A DNA stretch of 51,799 bases, from NCBI GenBank assembly GCA_964470995.1, contig CAYYEP010000009.1:1-51799 (forward strand). Direction: 5' to 3'. The stretch comes from UBA5738 sp964470995. GTDB taxonomy: Bacteria > Patescibacteriota > Minisyncoccia > Minisyncoccales > UBA5738. The position numbers and the translations under genes are program-made. Shown piece after piece: positions 7,448 through 15,825 of this stretch (position 1 is its first letter; each line of letters begins with the position of its first letter). Below the pieces are notes generated by a model. That model ran no database searches, was not told where the DNA came from, and saw only the letters and a program-made list of their open reading frames with translations.

Positions 7448-7819
7448 CAAAGGTGAAATTTATCAACAAATGCTTTGCAATAAGTATTGTCAAAAGAACC
7501 TGATAGGCATTAGTTTTCTCCTGCCAATAACCAATACTTATCTCGCTACTGGTATTACGGCATCAACAGCATTCTCGTTTGGAGGAAAAATCCGCGAAAA
7601 TTAAATACAACCAACCCTTCTTTTTTTGCTTTTTAAGGGAAAAAATGATATAAACAAGCTGTTGCCAAAACGGTTTGTTTTGTATTTTACAAATGAAGTT
7701 GGTGTGAGTAATTTGTATTTAGAAAACAAATTTCGCTTTGGGTCTCCAAGTATTTTATGTTTTTCTAATTACTAAGCACCAAATACTAAGTACTGCAAAT
7801 TTTATCCGCAAAATTTGTT
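7448..7819. other. 372-bp spacer between tRNA-Val and tRNA-Ser with no gene seen
   Basis: AT-rich, with no plausible reading frame. A minus-strand TTGACA occurs near 7490 but has no convincing -10 partner. No strong hairpin or known RNA was recognised. Confidence 0.5.
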
Positions 7820-7906
7820 GGTGGGATGCCAGAGCGGCCGAATGGGGCGGTCTCGAAAACCGTTATACCTTTACCGGTATCGGAGGTTCAAATCCTCCTC
7901 CCACCG
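7820..7906 (+). tRNA. tRNA-Ser (anticodon CGA)
   Basis: 87 nt, class II. Acceptor GGTGGGA/TCCCACC, anticodon loop CTCGAAA (CGA) on a CGGT/ACCG stem, long variable arm (around TACCTTTACCGGTA), T stem GGAGG/CCTCC, discriminator G73 as usual for serine. Confidence 0.92.
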
Positions 7907-8010
7907 CCCGAATAGTTAATGAGCAATTAGTATTAGTGTATGAGTAATGATAAAATGCCTATCGGATCCCCGCTCATCAACTAAGAGCTCATCAACTAAT
8001 ATACTATTCC

Positions 8011-8379
8011 ATGTCCATTTTCTCCAAAAAACCGGCGCCTGAACCGGAGAACATCAGCCAGCTCCTGGAAAAATTTAAAGAACTGCAAAACGAATGCGAA
8101 GAACTCAAAAAAGAAGTTCAAAGGCTGCGGCAGGAAAATACGAAAATGATCGACAAGATCAGCATTGTCCGCTACAATCCTTTCGAAGGGCTGGGCAGCA
8201 ACCAAAGCTTTTCCCTGGCATTGCTTGACGGAAACAATAACGGCGTCGTCATCACTAGCCTGTTCTCCCGCGACGCCAACCGGGTTTACGGCAAGCCCAT
8301 CAAACAAGGGGTCTCTGAATTCAAGCTCGCGGAAGAAGAAACCAAAGCCATCGAGATGGCCAAAAATAATAATCAATAA
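8011..8379 (+). CDS. DUF4446 family protein
   Basis: 122 residues. The N-terminal half (about 14-50) is a charged coiled coil rich in Glu, Leu and Lys. The C-terminal half carries the family signature RYNPFEGLGSNQSFSLALLD followed by GNNNGVVITSLFSRD and the KPIKQG...LAEEE segment. In Firmicutes the domain usually follows a membrane anchor; here there is none, so the protein looks cytoplasmic or peripheral. Function of the family is not established. The stop codon lies 5 nt before infB, so it is likely to be co-transcribed with infB and rbfA. No Shine-Dalgarno. Confidence 0.85.
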   Translation: MSIFSKKPAPEPENISQLLEKFKELQNECEELKKEVQRLRQENTKMIDKISIVRYNPFEGLGSNQSFSLALLDGNNNGVVITSLFSRDANRVYGKPIKQGVSEFKLAEEETKAIEMAKNNNQ

Positions 8380-8384
8380 TAACA

Positions 8385-9887
8385 ATGGCGGACAAATCCA
8401 ATAAAAATCAGGTTACGCGACCACCGATAGTAGTGGTAATGGGGCACGTCGACCACGGCAAAACCTCGATTTTGGATTACATCCGCAAAAGCCATGTGAC
8501 CGCCCGCGAATCCGGCGGCATTACCCAGCACATCGGGGCCTCCGAGGTCGAATTCAACGGCAAAAAGATCACTTTCATCGACACCCCCGGACATGAAGCC
8601 TTTTCCCAAATGCGCGTCCGCGGCTCCAAAATCGCCGACATCGCAATCCTGGTAATCGCCGCCGAAGAAGGATTAAAACCCCAAACCAAAGAAGCCATCA
8701 GCGCGATCCGCAAAGCCGGTGTCCCGATGATCGTGGCGATGAACAAAATGGATCTGCCGCAAGTCAATGTGGAAAGATTAAAACGCGAACTCCAAAAAGA
8801 AGAAGTTCTCGTTGAAGATTGGGGCGGCGACATCCCTTCAATTGCCGTTTCGGCCAAAACCGGTAAGGGTATCGACGAACTGTTGGAAATGATTACTCTG
8901 GTCGCAGAAATGGAAGGGCTTAAGGCCGATACCAAAGCCCCGGCATCGGGTATTATTATCGAGTCATCTCTTGATAAACGCCGCGGTCCTAGCGCCACCA
9001 TCCTTTTGCAAAACGGCTCTCTGTGTATCGGCGCGATAGTAGCAACCCCAACGGCCTTCGGCAAAGTTAAATCTTTAGAAAATTCCCGCGGGGAAAAAAT
9101 CGACAACCTTTCCCCCTCCCAGCCGGCAGTCTTGATCGGCTTTGAAAACGTCCCTATTATCGGCGAAGAATTCAAAGAAATGGAAAATCTCCCGGCTGCC
9201 CAGGAATTCGTCCAAGCCGAGATTGCCCGGCTTGCCAAGGACCTCGCCGATAATAAAACTCTCCGCACGGCCAAAGAAGGCCAAAAAATCGTTAACATTG
9301 TCCTAAAAGCCGATTTTTTAGGCTCACTTGAAGTATTGCAGGAAACAATCCGCCAAATACCCCAAAACGAAGTTTTGTTGGAAATCATCCATACCGGCGT
9401 GGGCGAAATCAATCTCAATGACACCAAAATGGCGCGGTCCAGCCAAGCCATCATCATTGGTTTCAAGGTTAAAACCAGTCCCGATGCCAAAATTATGGCT
9501 GAAAACGAAAAACTTCGCGTAATGAATTTCGATGTTATCTACGAAATGATCGAATGGTTGCGCGGTTATGCCGAAAAAATCAAAATTCCCCAAATAATCC
9601 GCAAAGACTTGGGGAAAATGAAAGTTTTGCTTAGTTTTTGGGGCGAAAAAAACCGCCAAATCGTCGGCGGTAAAATTACCGAAGGCGAAGTGAGAAAAGG
9701 AGTAAAAATAGAAGTTTTCCGCAATGAACGTATGGCCAGCCAAGGACGCCTGATTAACCTTCAAAAAAATAAGCGCAATATTCCCGAGGCCAGCAAGGGC
9801 GAAGAAGTCGGTATTCTCTACGAAGGCCCGGAAAAAATCCAGGAAGGCGATTATCTTGTTTTCTACGTTCAAGAAAAAAATATCTGA
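8385..9887 (+). CDS. infB: Translation initiation factor IF-2 (short form)
   Basis: GTPase that brings initiator tRNA to the 30S subunit and promotes subunit joining. At 500 residues it holds only the conserved core. The G domain begins almost at once: GHVDHGKT (G1, 20-27), the GGITQHIGA switch region (G2), DTPGHE (G3), NKMD (G4) and SAKTG (G5), followed by domain II, domain III and the C-terminal fMet-tRNA-binding barrel. The long basic N-terminal region of typical bacterial IF-2 is missing, which fits a reduced genome. It lies 5 bp after the DUF4446 gene and 3 bp before rbfA, so one operon. The ATG has no Shine-Dalgarno. Confidence 0.96.
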   Translation: MADKSNKNQVTRPPIVVVMGHVDHGKTSILDYIRKSHVTARESGGITQHIGASEVEFNGKKITFIDTPGHEAFSQMRVRGSKIADIAILVIAAEEGLKPQTKEAISAIRKAGVPMIVAMNKMDLPQVNVERLKRELQKEEVLVEDWGGDIPSIAVSAKTGKGIDELLEMITLVAEMEGLKADTKAPASGIIIESSLDKRRGPSATILLQNGSLCIGAIVATPTAFGKVKSLENSRGEKIDNLSPSQPAVLIGFENVPIIGEEFKEMENLPAAQEFVQAEIARLAKDLADNKTLRTAKEGQKIVNIVLKADFLGSLEVLQETIRQIPQNEVLLEIIHTGVGEINLNDTKMARSSQAIIIGFKVKTSPDAKIMAENEKLRVMNFDVIYEMIEWLRGYAEKIKIPQIIRKDLGKMKVLLSFWGEKNRQIVGGKITEGEVRKGVKIEVFRNERMASQGRLINLQKNKRNIPEASKGEEVGILYEGPEKIQEGDYLVFYVQEKNI

Positions 9888-9890
9888 CCT

Positions 9891-10241
9891 ATGGAAGATT
9901 ATCGCATCAACCAGGTAAATAACCTCATGCAAAAAATCCTCGCCGAGTTTATCGAAAGGGATTTTTGCTCTTCGCGCGACATCCTTATATCACTGACCCG
10001 CGTCGAATGCAGCGGCAACCTTCAGGAAGCCAAAGTCTTCATCAGTGTCCTACCCGACCAGGAACGCCAAAACATCGTTGAAGCGCTACAAAAAAACGTC
10101 TCTCGTTTCCAACATAATTTGAACAAAAAATTAAGAATGCGTCCAGTCCCCAAGATCATTTTCGTCGGCGATCGCGCCCCCCAGGAAGCCCAAGAAGTCG
10201 AAACCATCCTGGAACAATTAAAAAAATCCGAGAAACATTGA
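9891..10241 (+). CDS. rbfA: 30S ribosome-binding factor RbfA
   Basis: Assembly factor that binds the 30S subunit near helix 1 of 16S rRNA during late maturation. The 116-residue length and pattern fit: YRINQVNNLMQKILAEFIER at the N-terminus, the ISLTRVECSGNLQEAKVFIS strand region, and the RMRPVPKIIFVGDR segment of the type II KH fold. It follows infB with a 3-bp gap, the arrangement found in many bacteria. Secure. Confidence 0.94.
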   Translation: MEDYRINQVNNLMQKILAEFIERDFCSSRDILISLTRVECSGNLQEAKVFISVLPDQERQNIVEALQKNVSRFQHNLNKKLRMRPVPKIIFVGDRAPQEAQEVETILEQLKKSEKH

Positions 10242-10308
10242 TTTTTGCTAATTTTCCTATAAACTATCTACTATTAACCATAAACTAATTTTGCCCAGCA
10301 AAATTCAC

Positions 10309-10380
10309 GGCCGGTTAGCCAAGTAGCAAGGCGACAGTCTGCAAAACTGTTATGCGTGGGTGCGATTCCCACACCGGCCT
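10309..10380 (+). tRNA. tRNA-Cys (anticodon GCA)
   Basis: 72 nt. Acceptor GGCCGGT/ACCGGCC, anticodon stem ACAGT/ACTGT with loop CTGCAAA (GCA), T stem GTGGG/CCCAC, discriminator T73, a recognition base for CysRS. Confidence 0.93.
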
Positions 10381-10457
10381 CATTGTTTATATCTAAATAT
10401 CTGCGTTGGTATAAATAATAATTGATTTATACGTTTTCCATTTGCTATAATTAGCAC

Positions 10458-10982
10458 ATGAGAAAACGATCTTGGACTCCCGAACAACTCAAAACAGCCG
10501 TAAACCAATCCACCAGTTATCGCCAAGTCTTAGTCACGCTTAAACTATATCCATCTGGCGGCAACTACGAACAACTCAAGAACTACATAAAAGAAAACTC
10601 TCTTAATATTTCACATTTTAAGGGAAAAGGATGGAATGCCGGCTTAAGAGGAATTGGTAAACCAAGAATACCCCTTGAAAAAATTCTCGTTCAAGGAATT
10701 TCTTTCCAAAGCTTCAAACTGAAAAAAAGATTATTCGCTTCGGGGTTAAAACCCCGGCACTGCGAAATATGTGGTTGGGCCCAAAAAACTAAAGATGGCT
10801 ACCTCCCCCTCGAATTAGACCATATAAATGGAGATCGACATGATAATAGATTAGAAAATCTAAGAATTCTTTGTCCAAACTGCCACAGCTTGCAACCAAC
10901 GCATCGCGGTAAAAATAGAAAAAAAACAAGCCCGAGTGCTGAAACTGGCATACAGACAACACTTAAAATGTTGCGGGAGTAA
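10458..10982 (+). CDS. HNH endonuclease running into tRNA-Leu
   Basis: 174-residue putative site-specific nuclease. Residues 4-60 form a helix-rich DNA-binding region of the type often seen in free-standing HNH proteins (WTPEQLKTAV...SYRQVLVTL...GGNYEQLKNYI...HFKGKGWN). The zinc-bound HNH module spans about 100-150: CEIC (102-105), ELDHINGD with catalytic-type D121-H122, N130, and CPNCH (139-143). The last 17 or so codons are the first 53 nt of tRNA-Leu(UAA), so the natural C-terminus has been fused to or truncated by the tRNA. It is flanked by tRNA-Cys upstream. Whether it is active, a homing-type element or a remnant cannot be decided from sequence. Confidence 0.85.
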   Translation: MRKRSWTPEQLKTAVNQSTSYRQVLVTLKLYPSGGNYEQLKNYIKENSLNISHFKGKGWNAGLRGIGKPRIPLEKILVQGISFQSFKLKKRLFASGLKPRHCEICGWAQKTKDGYLPLELDHINGDRHDNRLENLRILCPNCHSLQPTHRGKNRKKTSPSAETGIQTTLKMLRE

Positions 10983-11013
10983 TCCCATGTGGGTTCGACC
11001 CCCACCTCGGGCA
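10930..11013 (+). tRNA. tRNA-Leu (anticodon UAA)
   Basis: 84 nt, class II. Acceptor GCCCGAG/CTCGGGC, anticodon stem CAACA/TGTTG with loop CTTAAAA (TAA), variable arm GCGGGAGTAATCCCATG, T stem GTGGG/CCCAC, A73. Its first 53 nt overlap the end of the HNH reading frame on the same strand. Confidence 0.92.
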
Positions 11014-11052
11014 CAATTAAAATTAAAAAACTCGCATGGGAAAATATTATCT

Positions 11053-11280
11053 ATGATAATTAGTAGTATGCTAATTATCATCGCCATCGAATTATTTTAC
11101 TTAATAAAAATTCAACGAGCAGATCTTAGAAGAGAACTCCAACTAAACTCATCCGTAGATTGTTTTTCAATAAAAGACGTTGAAGAAATAATTGACATTA
11201 AAAGCGCTAGAGAAAACTGTCGTAATTCATTTTTTATTCAATCGAAAGAGAATTTGGTTGGTAAGGCGAACACACTCTAA
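11053..11280 (+). CDS. Small single-helix membrane protein of unknown function
   Basis: 75 residues from the ATG at 11053. A longer in-frame reading starting at 10936 is rejected because it would translate the tRNA. The N-terminus is a single hydrophobic segment (residues 1-19, Ile/Leu-rich), followed by a positively charged and then polar tail with two cysteines. This looks like a membrane-anchored small protein. No family is recognised. It ends exactly at the start of a bidirectional terminator. Confidence 0.45.
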   Translation: MIISSMLIIIAIELFYLIKIQRADLRRELQLNSSVDCFSIKDVEEIIDIKSARENCRNSFFIQSKENLVGKANTL

Positions 11281-11312
11281 TTTAAAACCCCGCGTTCGCG
11301 GGGTTTTAAATT
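11279..11312. terminator. Bidirectional terminator
   Basis: A 16-bp perfect palindromic stem (AATTTAAAACCCCGCG and its complement) around TT, with an A-tract on one side and a T-tract on the other. It contains the stop codon of the gene on each side and serves both converging genes. Confidence 0.85.
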
Positions 11313-11847
11313 AGTTATACAGCCACCAGAAGACGTATTTTTTAAAGAATATCCATGGATTAAGCTCAAGATAATGCATATAGTATTCTTTGGCGATATT
11401 GGGAATTCCGACAATCAAAAGGATTATTATCAATTTTTTAACACTGTCCAGCTTGAACCTTGGGGCATATTTCTCCAACCCAGCCACCGCCAAATAAAAA
11501 TATTCAAAAATATTTGGCGCCCAAAAAAGCATTGCCCTTGTATTGGTGATCTCATAAATCGCCGCACCGATCATTCTCCAGGCAAACAAGAATATTCCTG
11601 TTTTTTTAGCTAGCGGATTGGACCATTTAAGAACAACCAGAAATTCGATGAACAAATTATAAATGTCAAATAACTTATCATAACCGTTATATACCTGTCC
11701 AGTAAAAGGGCCGAATCCAAATTTTTCCATAATCATAACATCGCTGGCATCCGCCGCAATCGATAATATCACTCCCCAAAACCGCCAGCGGAAAATCACC
11801 AAAGGGACCAAAAGACGGATCAGCGCAATAATAACGAATTGGATCAT
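11311..11847 (-). CDS. Multi-pass integral membrane protein, unknown function
   Basis: 178 residues, very hydrophobic and aromatic. About five transmembrane segments can be seen (near 2-32, 58-75, 84-100, 108-125 and 137-152), separated by short loops with Asp and Lys (for example SIAADASDVMIMEKFG and VYNGYDKLFD). No catalytic motif or known family is recognised. It ends in the bidirectional terminator shared with the small membrane protein and stands alone on its strand. Codon use is ordinary for the window. Confidence 0.6.
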   Translation of the reverse strand: MIQFVIIALIRLLVPLVIFRWRFWGVILSIAADASDVMIMEKFGFGPFTGQVYNGYDKLFDIYNLFIEFLVVLKWSNPLAKKTGIFLFAWRMIGAAIYEITNTRAMLFWAPNIFEYFYLAVAGLEKYAPRFKLDSVKKLIIILLIVGIPNIAKEYYMHYLELNPWIFFKKYVFWWLYN

Positions 11848-11950
11848 ATATGGATTGTTACAACTAACATAAATTATACGTAATTTCCGCCCAAAGTATA
11901 AAAACCCTCCTCCCCGATTTTACCCAACTCCCGGCCATCAGCTCTTTATT

Positions 11951-11983
11951 AAAACCGTTCCGATTATTGATCGGAACGGTTTT
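11951..11983 (-). terminator. Terminator of the 3D-domain gene
   Basis: 14-bp stem AAAACCGTTCCGAT with its complement and a short loop, T-run on the minus-strand side, 18 bp after the stop codon at 12001. Confidence 0.8.
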
Positions 11984-12000
11984 AACAAACAATAAGCAAA

Positions 12001-12561
12001 CTAGTTTTCCAAAACCTCCACATAAGCATACTTAACGCCGAAATTTTTGGCCTGCTCATAAGTTGAAAACCATATATCGAAATGATAATCGCCTTTACGC
12101 CAATGCATCCGGTCTTCCACCGAAAATACCTTATCCCCGTAAAGCTCAGGTATCCTTATCTCGGTTCCAAACGGCAAGCCGTTATTGGCAACTATCCCGT
12201 CACGTACATAAGTTCCATTGGCGGTAATAAAAGGCGTGCTGTCAGTCTGGGCCGCGGTGCTCGAATAACCCGTTAACACCACTTTTATCCGGCTAACCGC
12301 ATCTTTTGACTCATCGGTTTTCCCTTCGGAAATACAATCGGTCACCCCCAAGAGATCGGCCCGCGAAAATCCGGTCTTGCAAAACAGAACCTCCGATATA
12401 TCACCAGCTTCTTCGACTGCCGCTTCTATGGCTTCAACGGCAACATTATTATTTTCCGCCTCCACGCCATTGAACCCGAATGCCAGCCACATGGTACCAA
12501 ACCCCATCATAAACATAAGCAGGCTTTTGGCCCAACTGGGATATTTTAAGTTAATACTCAT
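12001..12561 (-). CDS. Membrane-anchored 3D-domain protein (RlpA/MltA-like barrel)
   Basis: 186 residues from the ATG at 12561. Residues about 10-35 form a signal peptide or anchor (SLLMFMMGFGTMWLAFGF, then GVEAE). The 3D domain occupies about 92-185: VLTGYSS, TPFITANGTYVRDGIVANNG, LPFGTEIRIPE and the closing VEDRMHWRKGD...DIWF, which contains the conserved aspartates of this double-psi beta-barrel. By family it would act on or bind peptidoglycan outside the membrane, as in resuscitation-factor-like lytic enzymes. Longer readings to 12624 or 12654 are rejected because a consensus promoter lies there. It has its own promoter and terminator, so it is monocistronic. Confidence 0.82.
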   Translation of the reverse strand: MSINLKYPSWAKSLLMFMMGFGTMWLAFGFNGVEAENNNVAVEAIEAAVEEAGDISEVLFCKTGFSRADLLGVTDCISEGKTDESKDAVSRIKVVLTGYSSTAAQTDSTPFITANGTYVRDGIVANNGLPFGTEIRIPELYGDKVFSVEDRMHWRKGDYHFDIWFSTYEQAKNFGVKYAYVEVLEN

Positions 12562-12625
12562 AAATTTGATTTTTACGGGCCGCAGACGCCCCGAGTTATC
12601 AGAATCAAGTTGGTTTCGCCCCATA

Positions 12626-12654
12626 ATTTTAACACAATTTATAAATTTTGTCAA
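12626..12654 (-). promoter_or_regulatory. Sigma-70-type promoter of the 3D-domain gene
   Basis: Minus strand: TTGACA (12654-12649), 17-bp spacer, TAAAAT (12631-12626). This places the transcript start near 12620 and leaves a leader of about 60 nt before the ATG at 12561, so it decides the start choice. Confidence 0.75.
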
Positions 12655-12804
12655 TATAAGGGGAAAAGCCTCTTTTTAACTGCAACGCATACTATTGTAT
12701 TTCAATATCAATTTTTTGTCAATACTGACACAAGCCTAAAATCCCGTTTTTAGATTGTAGTGGTTCTATACAAATATCGGCAAATCTATAACATTTTCCA
12801 AAAC

Positions 12805-12852
12805 AAAAAAGAACCGGAAATCGACCGAATAACGGTTTCCGGTTCTTTTTTA
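12805..12852 (-). terminator. Terminator of the MurE-like gene
   Basis: Minus strand: GAACCGGAAA and TTTCCGGTTC pair across an 18-nt loop and are followed by TTTTTTG, 10 bp after the stop codon at 12863. The rest of the stretch between 12655 and 12805 shows no gene. Confidence 0.8.
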
Positions 12853-12862
12853 TCCTTGGTGG

Positions 12863-14170
12863 TTAGCCCTTACCCAAGCGCGCCAATTCTTCCCTTGTTA
12901 TCCCCTTTTCGTCCCAATCAACCCGCCTTCCCTTTTCATATCTTATCGCCGCTTCACACCCCTTCCCGGTAAGAACAACCTTATCATCGGGGCCAGCCTC
13001 GGATAACGCTCTGCCAATAGCTTGTCTTCTATCACGAATTTCGCTTAAATTATCGCTCGGAAACCCCTCTTTTCTTATTCCTTCCCTTATCATGTCGATA
13101 ATTTTTTGCGGATCTTCGTCATAAGGATCCTCGTCCGCTAAAATAATCCGGTCGCAATATTTGGCCGCGATTCTTCCCAAAACCGGCCTCTTCCACTTAT
13201 CCCTCCCGCCACCGCAAGCCCCTAAAAGACAAATCAGTTTGTCTCCGCTCCCCATCTCTCTCCGCAAGGTCTTATAAACCTGTTCCAGCGCGTTGGGAGT
13301 GAACGCATAGTCCACCACCGCCTCCGGGCACGTCCCCACTCTCTCCATCCGTCCCGGAATCGATTTAACCCGGTCCAACCCCCGGCCGCAAACCTGCAGT
13401 CCTACCCCCTGGGAAACCGCCATTCCGATTGCCGCCAGCGCATTATAAATATTGAATTCTCCTGCTAAATTCAAAGTAATTTCCGTCCCTCCCGCCGTAA
13501 AATGCGATCCTCCTTCCGATAGGCTTATTCCGTCAGCGCAAATATCGGCGCATCCTGCTCCCCGTCCTCCCCGGTTATCGCACATTCCATAACTATACTT
13601 CTTTTTGGCCTCATAACCCAAAAAATACTTGGCATTCTCATCGTCCCGGTTAACCACATGAAATCCCTTTGCCGCTTTAAATAACTCTAATTTAGCCTCG
13701 CGGTAATTATCGAAACTGCCATGGGATTCGATATGTTCCGGCGTCAGATTTGTAAAAATTGCCCCCGTAAAATCAATGAATTTATGCCGGTATTGTTTGA
13801 TGCCTTCCGATGTCACTTCGATAATCGCCCAATCGCATTTTGCCGCCACCGCTTGGGCCAGCAATTGTTGCAAAGCAAATCTTCCCGGCATTGAATTGCC
13901 CAACCCGTTCTTGCGCACGTCGCCCGCCACCTCGAATTTAATCGACGATGATAGCGCTACCCTATATCCAGCCTCCTTTAGAATCGCCGCCAACAACTCG
14001 ATCGTAGTCGACTTTCCATTGGTTCCAGTCACCCCGATCACCTTGATTTTTTTCGAAGGGAAACCGTAACGCAACGCCCCTCCCAGCGCCCAAAGATAAT
14101 GATACGCTCCCAATAAAAATGAAGGCGCCAGTTTTCTGGTCAATCTCTTAATTTGGTTGATAATTGCCAT
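12863..14170 (-). CDS. MurE-like Mur ligase (UDP-MurNAc-dipeptide ligase family)
   Basis: 435 residues from the ATG at 14170; 14179 is an equally possible ATG, and the 14206 start would be TTG. The three-domain Mur ligase plan is visible. A short N-terminal part is followed by the ATP-binding P-loop GVTGTNGKST (about 45-54), TSEGI, TNLTPEHIESHGSFDNY, GEFNIYNALAA, PGRMERV, and the C-terminal domain with VDYAFTP, LLGACGGGRDKWKRP and GKGCEA. It departs from MurE where the substrate amino acid is chosen: the DNPR box of diaminopimelate enzymes reads DEDPYDEDP, and VDYAHTP and GKGHE have lost their His. It likely makes a peptidoglycan peptide, but the amino acid added cannot be read from the sequence. 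Confidence 0.85.
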   Translation of the reverse strand: MAIINQIKRLTRKLAPSFLLGAYHYLWALGGALRYGFPSKKIKVIGVTGTNGKSTTIELLAAILKEAGYRVALSSSIKFEVAGDVRKNGLGNSMPGRFALQQLLAQAVAAKCDWAIIEVTSEGIKQYRHKFIDFTGAIFTNLTPEHIESHGSFDNYREAKLELFKAAKGFHVVNRDDENAKYFLGYEAKKKYSYGMCDNRGGRGAGCADICADGISLSEGGSHFTAGGTEITLNLAGEFNIYNALAAIGMAVSQGVGLQVCGRGLDRVKSIPGRMERVGTCPEAVVDYAFTPNALEQVYKTLRREMGSGDKLICLLGACGGGRDKWKRPVLGRIAAKYCDRIILADEDPYDEDPQKIIDMIREGIRKEGFPSDNLSEIRDRRQAIGRALSEAGPDDKVVLTGKGCEAAIRYEKGRRVDWDEKGITREELARLGKG

Positions 14171-14381
14171 ATTCTCCATTCTACACAACGTACAATTCGT
14201 CCGCAACTACCCCTAAATCTTGCAAAAAATAAAAAAGGGAGTATAGTCAAGATTATTGCGTCGGCAATATTTTATTAGAATGCCCGAGGCACAAGCGGAG
14301 GGAGGTTCAACCAAGACCACTGTATCGTTTGCCCCGGAAAGATACGTTTTGTCATCAAAACAACAACGATAAACCATTATT

Positions 14382-14648
14382 ATGCCAATTATCAAATCCG
14401 CCAAGAAGGCCCTGCGCCAAAACCTTCGCCATCAGGCCAAAAATAAAACCGTTAAAAACAAACTTAAGTCTACTCTCAAAGACGCTCGAGCGCTTGTTTC
14501 CCAAAAGAAAATTGCCGAAGTCCAAACAAAGCTTCCCGCAATCTTCAAGGCCATCGACAAAGCCGCCAAACAAGGCGTCATTAAAAAGAATGCTGCTGCC
14601 CGCCGCAAATCCGGTATTAGCCGCCTTTTAGCTAAAACCAGCGCCTAA
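14382..14648 (+). CDS. rpsT: 30S ribosomal protein S20
   Basis: Primary-binding small-subunit protein. 88 residues, strongly basic and all helical. The N-terminal MPIIKSAKKALRQNLRHQAK matches the family start, and the Ala/Lys-rich end AARRKSGISRLL matches its end. It converges with holA, a pairing found in many bacteria. No Shine-Dalgarno precedes the ATG. A 30-codon reading frame upstream (14280-14372) is probably chance. Confidence 0.95.
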   Translation: MPIIKSAKKALRQNLRHQAKNKTVKNKLKSTLKDARALVSQKKIAEVQTKLPAIFKAIDKAAKQGVIKKNAAARRKSGISRLLAKTSA

Positions 14649-14670
14649 AAAACAAACAATCAAAAAAATC

Positions 14671-14697
14671 AAAGCGCCTCCCTAGCGGGGCGCTTTT
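14671..14697 (+). terminator. Terminator of rpsT
   Basis: AAAGCGCC and GGCGCTTT pair across an 11-nt loop and end in TTTT, about 25 bp after the stop. Confidence 0.75.
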
Positions 14698-14851
14698 AGT
14701 ATTTTCGCAATCGCGGCAAACATCGGACAAAAAATCACACCCAAACCATACTGGCGCAATACCCTGGGAATTTCGCCTTCAACAACTCGAATGCCGCAAT
14801 TTCCCAAAGGTAACATTTAAAGCCAATTTTATTTGTAAGCGCTAAAATCCG

Positions 14852-15769
14852 TTAAATCTGGGTCAATAACAAATCCAAACCCGCCTCGGTGTCAATCCGT
14901 CCGGTTTTAATATCTAAATCCGCCCGGCATATTAATCCGTAAATATGTTTGAGTTCTTCAATTTTAAATCTTCGCGATTGAGCCGCGCTCTTGGATAAAA
15001 CATACGGATGCATTCCCAAACGCGCCGTCGGGATCCCCTCCTCGGCGCACATCTTGACTAAAAGTAAGTTGCGGAACTGGCCCGCGATCATTGCCAACAG
15101 ATACAATGGATGGTCTCCTTTGGCAATATGTTCTTTTACCAGCTCCAAAGCTCGCCTCTTGTCCCTTTGCGCAATCGCCTCAACGGTCGCAAAAATATTG
15201 GCGTCGCCTGCCGCCGCTCCGCTTTTTTCAACATCGCCTGCCGCGATTTCTCCCGGCTCGGCGCAATGGCTTATTTTTTGTATCTCATTATTCAAATTCC
15301 ATAGATCATCTCCCGCCCTCTGCGCCAACAATCTTGCCGTTGCTCGTTCTATCTTACGTCCAACCGCCGCAAATTCCGCCACAATCCAGGCATCAAGCTT
15401 CTCTCCCGCCAGCAAAGCAAACTCCATTACTTGAGCGTTTTTTTTTAAACTTGAAAGTAAACGATCGGTTTTTAATACTTTCCCCTCCTGGCAAAAAACT
15501 ATGTTATGGCTCGATTTTACCACATCCCCCATCCGACCCAGCAAGTTTTCCTTAAAATCCTTGTTTGCAATCACGTTCTTGACCACAATGAATTTTTTCC
15601 CCTGAAAAAGGGAACTTTGGCCCAAGGCGGCAAAAAATCTATCCCCCCTCTCTTCCAAAGCGTCCACCACTAAAAAATCGCCGCTTATGCGTTTTTTATA
15701 TTCTTCCACTATTTCGGCTAATTTTTTTGAAAGGCGCCAGGTATCCGGCCCGTAAAGAAATATTATCAT
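14852..15769 (-). CDS. holA: DNA polymerase III subunit delta
   Basis: Clamp-loader subunit that opens the beta clamp (DnaN). The 305 residues begin with the family strand MIIFLYGPDTWRL, followed by LVVDALEERGDRFFAALGQSSLFQGKKFIVVKNV (domain I, cryptic AAA+ fold without Walker motifs). The segment DLWNLNNEIQKI follows, then NIFATVEAIAQRDKRRAL and the C-terminal collar helices with GDHPLYLLAMIAGQFRNLL. No Shine-Dalgarno. It follows the signalling operon after a small hairpin and converges on rpsT. Secure identification. Confidence 0.92.
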   Translation of the reverse strand: MIIFLYGPDTWRLSKKLAEIVEEYKKRISGDFLVVDALEERGDRFFAALGQSSLFQGKKFIVVKNVIANKDFKENLLGRMGDVVKSSHNIVFCQEGKVLKTDRLLSSLKKNAQVMEFALLAGEKLDAWIVAEFAAVGRKIERATARLLAQRAGDDLWNLNNEIQKISHCAEPGEIAAGDVEKSGAAAGDANIFATVEAIAQRDKRRALELVKEHIAKGDHPLYLLAMIAGQFRNLLLVKMCAEEGIPTARLGMHPYVLSKSAAQSRRFKIEELKHIYGLICRADLDIKTGRIDTEAGLDLLLTQI

Positions 15770-15778
15770 AATTAAATT

Positions 15779-15802
15779 AAAATCCCGCCCAAAAGCAGGA
15801 TT
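15779..15802 (-). terminator. Probable terminator of the signalling operon
   Basis: Minus strand: AAATCC-GC and GC-GGATTT form an imperfect stem followed by TTTTAATTT, between the second receiver gene and holA. Confidence 0.5.
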
Positions 15803-15825
15803 TATCGCTTCCCCGCAGTTTCTGT

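Noticed and set aside
10936..11052. N-terminal extension of the small membrane protein at 11053
   Set aside because: The extension is tRNA-Leu(UAA) sequence. The ATG at 11053 starts the hydrophobic segment.
12562..12654. Longer 217-residue reading of the 3D-domain protein
   Set aside because: It would begin with TTG inside the -35 box of a consensus promoter, so the upstream codons would not be transcribed.
14280..14372. 30-codon frame just upstream of rpsT
   Set aside because: Too short, no ribosome-binding site, composition not distinctive. Kept only as a remark under rpsT.
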